Made by a program: the position numbers and the translations under genes. A stretch of 28,014 bases of DNA from Anaerolineae bacterium (GTDB lineage Bacteria; Chloroflexota; Anaerolineae; JAADDB01): positions 1 to 28,014 of the forward strand of contig WFQT01000383.1 of assembly GCA_015486895.1 (NCBI GenBank), given 5' to 3'. The stretch's first letter is position 1, and each line of letters opens with the position of its first letter. Positions 23,767-28,014 of this stretch are shown piece by piece. A model generated the notes under the pieces. It saw nothing but the letters and a program-made list of their open reading frames with translations. It did not search any database and was not told the origin of the DNA.

Positions 23767-24159
23767 GTGTCTCCGAACGATGGAGCCAGGAAGCAGATCC
23801 AATCCTATCGGGATCTGGATGTGTTCAACCTGGCATACACGCTGGCGATGGAGGTGTTTCGCCTGACGGCTCGCTTCCCAAAGGAAGAGCGCTACGCCCT
23901 CGTGGATCAAATGCGTCGCTCATCTCGCTCCGTTTGTGCGAATATCGTTGAGGGTTTTGCCAAGCGGCGATACGAGGCTGTGTTCAAGAACAGCCTCAAT
24001 GACTCCCTCGGTGAATCCGAGGAAACGAAACTTTGGGCTGATTTCGCCTTGGATTGCGATTACATCCAGGCCGACGAACACGAGATGCTCACCACCGGCT
24101 ATAAACAAGTAGGTGCAATGCTTTGGACCCTCATGACTCGATGGGAGACCTTCTCATGA
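23767..24159 (+). CDS. Four-helix-bundle protein of the S23/23S rRNA intervening-sequence family
   Basis: 130 aa, all helical. Seen: IQSYRDLDVFNLAYTLAMEV at 11-30 (helix 1 with the family's opening SYRDLDVF), ARFPKEERYALVDQMRRSSR at about 37-56, then VCANIVEGFAKR, the family hallmark around the second helix turn, and two further helices to the C-terminus. Members are encoded in rRNA intervening sequences, in diversity-generating retroelements (Avd) and as many stand-alone genes; function is unknown. GTG 23767 gives the family length and has GGGG just upstream. A longer in-frame reading from 23548 would translate the repeat tract and is unlikely. No 23S rRNA or reverse transcriptase is nearby. 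Its last bases, ATGA, overlap the start of the sugar transferase. It is the only gene between two heptad tracts of opposite orientation. Confidence 0.82.
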   Translation: MSPNDGARKQIQSYRDLDVFNLAYTLAMEVFRLTARFPKEERYALVDQMRRSSRSVCANIVEGFAKRRYEAVFKNSLNDSLGESEETKLWADFALDCDYIQADEHEMLTTGYKQVGAMLWTLMTRWETFS

Positions 24160-25082
24160 TCCATTTTCCGTTTTCCACCTTCCCCCTTCCATCTTCCATC
24201 TTCTGTCTTCCATCTTCCATTTTCCGTTTTCCGTTTTCCACCTTCCATCTTCCATCTTCCGTTTTCCATTTTCCGTTTTCCCCCTTCCATCTTCCATCTT
24301 CCGTTTTCCATTTTCCGTTTTCCCCCTTCCATCTTCCATCTTCCGTCTTCCATCTTCCGTTTTCCGTCTTCCTTTTTCTGTCTTCCGTCTTCCGTCTTCC
24401 GTCTTCCATACTAAAACGCGCCTTTGATACTATCGTTTCCCTTCTGGTCATCACCATTGCTCTGCCCCTGTGGCTGGTGGTGGCCATCGCCATCAAGCTC
24501 GATTCCCCGGGACCTGTGTTCTACCGTGGTCAGCGGGTTGGAAAAGACGGTAAGTTGTTTGCGATCTACAAGTTTCGCACGATGGTAGTGGATGCCCCGA
24601 ACCGAGGTCCTGGCATCACCCACGGCGCCGACCCGCGGATCACCCGTGTCGGGCGCTTCCTGCGCAAGCTGAAGATCGATGAGATGCCCCAGCTTATCAA
24701 CGTGCTGAAGGGCGAGATGAGCATCGTTGGCCCCCGGCCCGAGGACCCGCGCTATGTGGCTCATTACACCCCCGAACAACGTCGCGTGCTTAGCGTGCGG
24801 CCCGGAATGGCCAGCCCCGCGTTCATCAAGTACCGCCATGAGGAGGATCTCTTGGCCGTTGCGGGCGATGGCCTGGAGCACGTCTACCTGACCCAGGTCT
24901 TACCCGATAAACTGCGTATGGATTTGGCATACATAGACACTCAGTCCTTCTTAGGCGATCTTGCCATCCTGGTTCGGGCGGCGATTTCCCTCTTTACGAC
25001 GGCGTCTGTTGACGAATCGGAACATGGGGTAGGAGGCAGGGAAGGTGGGAGAAAAGGAGAGGATGTGACTGGTGAACGCTAG
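24156..25082 (+). CDS. Initiating polyprenyl-phosphate sugar-1-phosphate transferase with repeat-derived N-terminus
   Basis: Predicted monotopic membrane phosphoglycosyl transferase (PF02397 type), loading the first sugar phosphate onto undecaprenyl phosphate. Seen from about residue 87: KRAFDTIVSLLVI and the hydrophobic membrane helix, then DSPGPVFYRGQRVGKDG, IYKFRTM, RFLRKLKIDEMPQLINVLKG (catalytic acidic residue region), MSIVGPRPEDPRYV and the terminal YIDTQSFLGDL. Residues 3-85 are encoded by the heptad tract. No start codon exists between tract and domain, so translation must begin upstream; ATG 24156, in an ATGA overlap with the S23 stop, is the best candidate (308 aa). TTG 24123 is possible. 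The C-terminal 25 residues are also odd, purine-rich in DNA (about 25025-25063). The catalytic domain looks intact. Confidence 0.85.
   Translation: MIHFPFSTFPLPSSIFCLPSSIFRFPFSTFHLPSSVFHFPFSPFHLPSSVFHFPFSPFHLPSSVFHLPFSVFLFLSSVFRLPSSILKRAFDTIVSLLVITIALPLWLVVAIAIKLDSPGPVFYRGQRVGKDGKLFAIYKFRTMVVDAPNRGPGITHGADPRITRVGRFLRKLKIDEMPQLINVLKGEMSIVGPRPEDPRYVAHYTPEQRRVLSVRPGMASPAFIKYRHEEDLLAVAGDGLEHVYLTQVLPDKLRMDLAYIDTQSFLGDLAILVRAAISLFTTASVDESEHGVGGREGGRKGEDVTGER
24161..24412. repeat. Pyrimidine-rich heptanucleotide tract, downstream of the S23 gene
   Basis: About 36 units of the heptad TTCCRTY (TTCCATC, TTCCGTT, TTCCATT, TTCCCCC, TTCCGTC), i.e. GGAAGAT-type on the - strand, opposite in orientation to the upstream tract. 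A 42-bp higher-order unit is perfectly duplicated in tandem at 24243-24284 and 24285-24326. The tract falls inside the sugar transferase frame and codes a seven-residue FPFSPFH/LPSSVFH-type periodic peptide. Because pyrimidine-only strands rarely make stop codons, the open frame is expected by composition. Confidence 0.9.
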
Positions 25083-27057
25083 ATCGCGCATCGGGCAAGC
25101 GATCGCCCGCCTGCTAAGTTGGCTGCCCCACACTCGTAACCGCCACCTTCTGTTTCTGGATATTGTGCTGCTTCCTGCCGCTGCGGTACTGGCCTTTGTC
25201 CTGCGGTTGGAGGGGCCACAGTTCTCCGAGTACAGAGATGCTATTATCGCGTACGCCCTGCTGGCCCCTGCCATCAAGATACCTGTCTTCACAGCGCTTG
25301 GGCTCTATGGCCGCTACTGGCAGTACGCCAGCACCAGCGAACAGTTGCTGGTGGTCAGGAACGTCACGGTGGCAGATATCGCCGAGGCGGCGGTAGTCTT
25401 TGGCCTGATAGTGCCGCTTGGCCTGGTGGCGAACGTTCCCCGTTCCATTCCCTTCCTGGACTGGCTGCTGACTCTCTTGGTTGTGGCCGCCCCGCGCCTC
25501 TCTCTTCGTCTGGTTGCCCATCACTGGCAGCGCCGCAAGAAGGGCAGGGCAAACGGCGAGGTCAAACGGGTGCTGATCATGGGGGCAGGTGAAGCCGGGG
25601 CTATGGTGTTGCGCGAACTGGAGTCCAATCCACAGCTCGGGCTCTGGCCAGTAGGTCTGTTGGACGACGATCCGACCAAGATCAGGTTGCATATTCATCG
25701 CTACCGCATCCTGGGCACACGGCACGACATCCCCCGGCTGGTGCGGGAGTACAGGGTGGACCAGATAATCATCGCCATTCCCTCAGCGCCGGGCCGGGTG
25801 ATTCGAGACATTTTGGACATCTGCGGTCAGGCTGGTGTGCAGACCAAGATCGTTCCAGGTCTTTACGAACTGCTGGACGGGCGGCTGGACATCCGCCAGG
25901 TTCGCGACGTGCGTCTGGAGGACTTGCTGCGGCGTGAACCAGTCATCATTGACACAAAACAGGTGACATCCCTGCTGCGGGGTAAACGAGTGCTGGTGAC
26001 GGGGGCTGGTGGATCCATTGGCAGTGAGATCTGCCGCCAGGTGATGCGCTGCGGCCCGGCGGAACTTGTAATTCTGGGCCACGGCGAGAATTCCATTTTC
26101 CACATTGCCCGCGAGCTTGCGCCTTCTTTCTCTCCGCCTTCCTCCCTCCATCCTCCATCCTCCCCCTTCCACTCTCCCCCTATCCACCCTGTCATCGCCG
26201 ACGTCCGTGACCGGGCGCGTATGGAGCAGGTCTTCCGCACGTTTCGACCAGAGATCATTTTCCACGCAGCGGCGCACAAGCATGTTCCCCTGATGGAGGC
26301 CAACCCTGTCGAAGCGGTTACAAATAATGTGTTGGGTACCTGGGTGGTTCTCTCTCTGGCCGAGCAGTACGATGTGGAGCGTTTTGTGCTTATTTCTACT
26401 GACAAAGCGGTGAATCCTTCCAGCGTCATGGGGGCTACCAAGCGGGTGGCAGAGTCCCTGGTCCAGATCGAGGCGAAACGCTCGAACCGTCCCTATGTGG
26501 CTGTGCGTTTTGGCAACGTCTTGGGCTCGCGAGGGAGTGTAGTCCCTCTCTTTCAAGAGCAAATTGCCCGTGGGGGGCCAGTCACCGTGACACATCCGGA
26601 GGTAAAGCGCTACTTCATGACCATTCCCGAGGCCGTGCAACTGGTGCTCCAGGCAGCCGCTCTGGGGCAGGGTGGAGAAGTCTTCGTCCTGGATATGGGG
26701 GAGCCGGTGAAGATCGTGGACCTGGCCCGGGACTTGATCAGACTGTCCGGCCTGGAACCAGATCGTGATATTGAGATTGTGTTCAGCGGTTTGCGTCCAG
26801 GAGACAAATTGTTCGAGGAACTCTTTGCTGAGGGAGAGGTAGCTCGCACGATGCACGAGAAGATCCTGGTGGCAATGAACGAGAAGATCGATCACATTCC
26901 CAACCTGGAAGCCCAGGTTGAGGGGCTTGTGCGTGAAGCGCAGGATGGTGATGTGGATGCCGTGATGCAGTATTTGACTGCTCTCGTGCCGTCTTATCGC
27001 CCGGCTAGCGTCAGATCGCACCCCGTGCAACCTGCTGACATGTCCGCGGAATTATGA
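25072..27057 (+). CDS. Membrane-bound NDP-sugar 4,6-dehydratase (PglF/WbpM/CapD-like)
   Basis: 661 aa. Domains: four membrane helices in the first 150 residues; a first Rossmann unit VLIMGAGEAGAMVLREL at 167-183; linker with PGLYELLDGRLDIRQVRDV at 262-280; a second SDR domain beginning RVLVTGAGGSIGSEI at 306-320, then AAAHKHVPLMEANP and ISTDKAVNPSSVMGATK at 441-457. There Met453 with Lys457 replaces the usual Tyr-x3-Lys, the mark of UDP-GlcNAc 4,6-dehydratases of this group. It probably makes a 4-keto-6-deoxy sugar for the aminotransferase upstream. GTG 25072 overlaps the sugar transferase by 11 bp, with AGGAGAGG nine bases before. Residues 351-373 are an in-frame Pro/Ser/His-rich insertion from a heptad repeat, between the first helix and second strand of the SDR domain. 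Confidence 0.92.
   Translation: MNARSRIGQAIARLLSWLPHTRNRHLLFLDIVLLPAAAVLAFVLRLEGPQFSEYRDAIIAYALLAPAIKIPVFTALGLYGRYWQYASTSEQLLVVRNVTVADIAEAAVVFGLIVPLGLVANVPRSIPFLDWLLTLLVVAAPRLSLRLVAHHWQRRKKGRANGEVKRVLIMGAGEAGAMVLRELESNPQLGLWPVGLLDDDPTKIRLHIHRYRILGTRHDIPRLVREYRVDQIIIAIPSAPGRVIRDILDICGQAGVQTKIVPGLYELLDGRLDIRQVRDVRLEDLLRREPVIIDTKQVTSLLRGKRVLVTGAGGSIGSEICRQVMRCGPAELVILGHGENSIFHIARELAPSFSPPSSLHPPSSPFHSPPIHPVIADVRDRARMEQVFRTFRPEIIFHAAAHKHVPLMEANPVEAVTNNVLGTWVVLSLAEQYDVERFVLISTDKAVNPSSVMGATKRVAESLVQIEAKRSNRPYVAVRFGNVLGSRGSVVPLFQEQIARGGPVTVTHPEVKRYFMTIPEAVQLVLQAAALGQGGEVFVLDMGEPVKIVDLARDLIRLSGLEPDRDIEIVFSGLRPGDKLFEELFAEGEVARTMHEKILVAMNEKIDHIPNLEAQVEGLVREAQDGDVDAVMQYLTALVPSYRPASVRSHPVQPADMSAEL
26122..26189. 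repeat. Heptad repeat inserted inside the dehydratase gene
   Basis: The + strand is nearly pure pyrimidine and contains CCTCCAT units (26150-26163 region) in seven-base phase. On the - strand this is ATGGAGG, the same heptad as the tract at 23497-23720, and it also shares GGAAGGGGGA and GGAGAGTGGA wording with it. It codes the segment SFSPPSSLHPPSSPFHSPP of the dehydratase. Confidence 0.8.
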
Positions 27058-27090
27058 GACCATGGCAGGGAAGGACGTGGCTGCATGAAC

Positions 27091-27141
27091 CGTGGCTATC
27101 GCGGCTGTGGAGCCCCGAAGCCACGCAGCCACGTAGCCATG
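27091..27141 (+). terminator. Long imperfect hairpin after the dehydratase
   Basis: CGTGGCTATCGCGGCTGTGG (27091-27110) can pair with CCACGCAGCCACGTAGCCATG (27121-27141) through about 16 pairs with small bulges, around loop AGCCCCGAAG. It lies 34 bases past the stop. There is no T-run, so it may be a dispersed GTGGCT-type repeat acting as an mRNA end rather than a classical terminator. Confidence 0.4.
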
Positions 27142-27147
27142 AGATTG

Positions 27148-27153
27148 TATAAT
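27148..27153 (+). promoter_or_regulatory. Possible -10 box for the flavoprotein gene
   Basis: TATAAT is a perfect -10 consensus 51 bases before ATG 27204 and follows the hairpin. No good -35 box lies at 16-18 bases upstream, so support is weak. Confidence 0.3.
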
Positions 27154-27203
27154 ATCAGACACGAGTTGTTGTGGACTGTGAGATTATGTCGAGGAGAACA
27201 GTA

Positions 27204-28014
27204 ATGATGATGAGCTATGATGTGGCCATCGTTGGTGCTTCGTCTGCAGGGTTGTATGCAGCGATCCGGTTAGCACGTGGTGGCAAGCGAGTAGCTGTTT
27301 TTGAACGCCAGCGCGAGCTTGCCCCTGCGCGGCGCACACTCATTGTTACTCCGCAGTGGCAACGGGTGCTGGGATACCTCCCCGATGATGCTGTACTCCA
27401 CCGCATATCGGTGATGGAAGTGGTCACTATGCGGGAGACAGTCAGCGTTGAGTTGCAAGACCCCGATCTGATCATCGAGCGAGGGCGCTTTGCCGGGCAC
27501 CTGGTGCGAGAGGCGGAAGATGCTGGGGTCGTCATCTATTACGATCATCGCTTTCAGGCGCTGGAACCGCATTCAGAGGGGGCTTTGCTATTCCTGCGTA
27601 ACAACCATGGTGAGATGACTACCGTACATGCCGGTGCGATCATCGGAGCGGACGGTGTGTCCAGCAAGGTAGCGGCTGCTGCAGGCATAGGCCGCCCTCC
27701 GTCTGTGCCGATCCTTCAGGCCGAAGTGGCCTTGCCTCCGGGATGGGATCCAGCGGTCACAAAAGTGTGGTTCGATGTCAACGACACGCGTTTCTTCTAC
27801 TGGCTCATTCCGGAGTCGTCAGACCGCGGCGTGGTGGGCCTCGTGGGAGATGACCGGGCCAGAACCCGCGTCCTGTTGCAGCGTTTCCTGCAGCGTCACG
27901 ACCTGGTGCCCCTGGCCTACCAGGGAGCCCAGGTGGCCATGCACCATCCACGCCTGCGCCCGTGGGGGCGTGTGGGCAAGGCGCCTGTGCTGCTGGTGGG
28001 GGATGCCGCCGGTC
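27204..28014 (+). CDS. FAD-dependent oxidoreductase, geranylgeranyl-reductase family (3' truncated by window)
   Basis: The first 270 residues are present and the gene runs off the right edge. Seen: SYDVAIVGASSAGLYAAIRL at residues 4-23, the FAD ADP-binding fold with G-x-S-x-x-G in place of GxGxxG, VAVFERQ closing the second strand, AGAIIGADGVSSKVAAAAG in the middle (the conserved GADG-S motif) and LLVGDAAG at the end of the window, the flavin-contacting GD motif. Together these mark group-4 flavoproteins such as geranylgeranyl reductases, which saturate isoprenoid chains. GAGGAG seven bases before ATG 27204 decides the start; ATG 27207 and 27210 are close alternatives. The spacer with a hairpin suggests a separate transcription unit. 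It might act on polyprenyl carriers or quinones, but this is only context-based. Confidence 0.85.
   Translation, partial: MMMSYDVAIVGASSAGLYAAIRLARGGKRVAVFERQRELAPARRTLIVTPQWQRVLGYLPDDAVLHRISVMEVVTMRETVSVELQDPDLIIERGRFAGHLVREAEDAGVVIYYDHRFQALEPHSEGALLFLRNNHGEMTTVHAGAIIGADGVSSKVAAAAGIGRPPSVPILQAEVALPPGWDPAVTKVWFDVNDTRFFYWLIPESSDRGVVGLVGDDRARTRVLLQRFLQRHDLVPLAYQGAQVAMHHPRLRPWGRVGKAPVLLVGDAAG

Noticed and set aside
23497..24412. Diversity-generating retroelement suggested by the Avd-like S23 gene
   Set aside because: No reverse transcriptase, template repeat or variable repeat in the window; heptads are simple sequence, not template-variable pairs.
24161..24412. CRISPR-like array
   Set aside because: Units are contiguous heptads with no constant spacer length and no cas genes.
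23497..24412. Genes on the - strand through the heptad tracts (for example the MEDGRWKMEGGKRKMENG-type frame and a 297-aa frame over 22860-23753)
   Set aside because: They are simple translations of repeat DNA or shadows of the aminotransferase gene, without family motifs or ribosome sites.
25783..27030. 415-aa open frame on the - strand
   Set aside because: It lies entirely within the well-supported dehydratase gene, is rich in His/Gln as expected from an antisense GC-rich frame, and has no motif.

Overview
The window is a bacterial surface-polysaccharide (exopolysaccharide, O-antigen or capsule) locus. Every supported gene lies on the + strand. It looks like a Wzx/Wzy-type cluster: one flippase, one polymerase/ligase-like membrane protein, seven intact glycosyltransferases plus the wreck of an eighth, four methyltransferases, a sulfotransferase, an APH-fold kinase, a CapK-like adenylating enzyme beside a DUF362 protein, sugar-nucleotide enzymes and the initiating phosphoglycosyl transferase. 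No rRNA, tRNA, CRISPR array or intact transposase was found. The organism cannot be fixed from the sequence alone. The style of the dispersed repeats (ATCAGCG-type repeat, AACGTT heptads, GTCATTCTGAG...CGAAGAATCTTG inverted repeat, CCCCTCTCCC palindrome, GGAAGAT/GGAGGAT heptad tracts next to a four-helix-bundle S23 gene) reminds me of Chloroflexota such as Anaerolineae. That is recall, not proof.

Layout. 1-1116: repeat-rich leader, then a UDP-glucuronate 4-epimerase-like gene. 1127-7470: Wzx flippase, two related methyltransferases, two GT-B glycosyltransferases and a third methyltransferase. 7471-8085: non-coding stretch with an inverted repeat, an IS-end-like motif and a frameshifted GT4 remnant. 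8086-11525: tightly overlapped polymerase, GT4 and GT2. 11526-11934: non-coding, ending in a 125-bp inverted-repeat element. 11935-15185: DUF362 protein and CapK/PaaK-like enzyme. 15186-15841: non-coding, with a nested inverted-repeat element. 15842-22207: GT4, sulfotransferase, GT4, kinase-like gene, methyltransferase, GT4. 22302-27057: visibly more G+C-rich block with a DegT aminotransferase, an S23 gene between two heptanucleotide tracts, the initiating sugar transferase and a PglF/WbpM-like dehydratase. From 27204 to the edge: a geranylgeranyl-reductase-family flavoprotein, cut by the window end.

How the genes may work together (inference from families). The 4,6-dehydratase and aminotransferase could make an amino-deoxy sugar nucleotide, and the epimerase UDP-galacturonate. 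The sugar transferase would load the first sugar phosphate on a polyprenyl carrier. The glycosyltransferases would build the repeat unit, with methyl, sulfate, phosphate and perhaps acyl or aminoacyl decorations. Wzx would flip it and the Wzy-like protein would polymerise or ligate it.

The most unusual feature is repeat DNA that has entered coding sequence. Heptanucleotide tracts flank the S23 gene on opposite strands. One of them supplies about 86 N-terminal residues of the sugar transferase. A related tract sits inside the dehydratase, a 50-bp palindromic repeat sits close to the catalytic lysine of the aminotransferase, and AACGTT heptads lie in the epimerase. All are in frame. All lie in the conserved flanks of the locus, none in the variable glycosyltransferase core.
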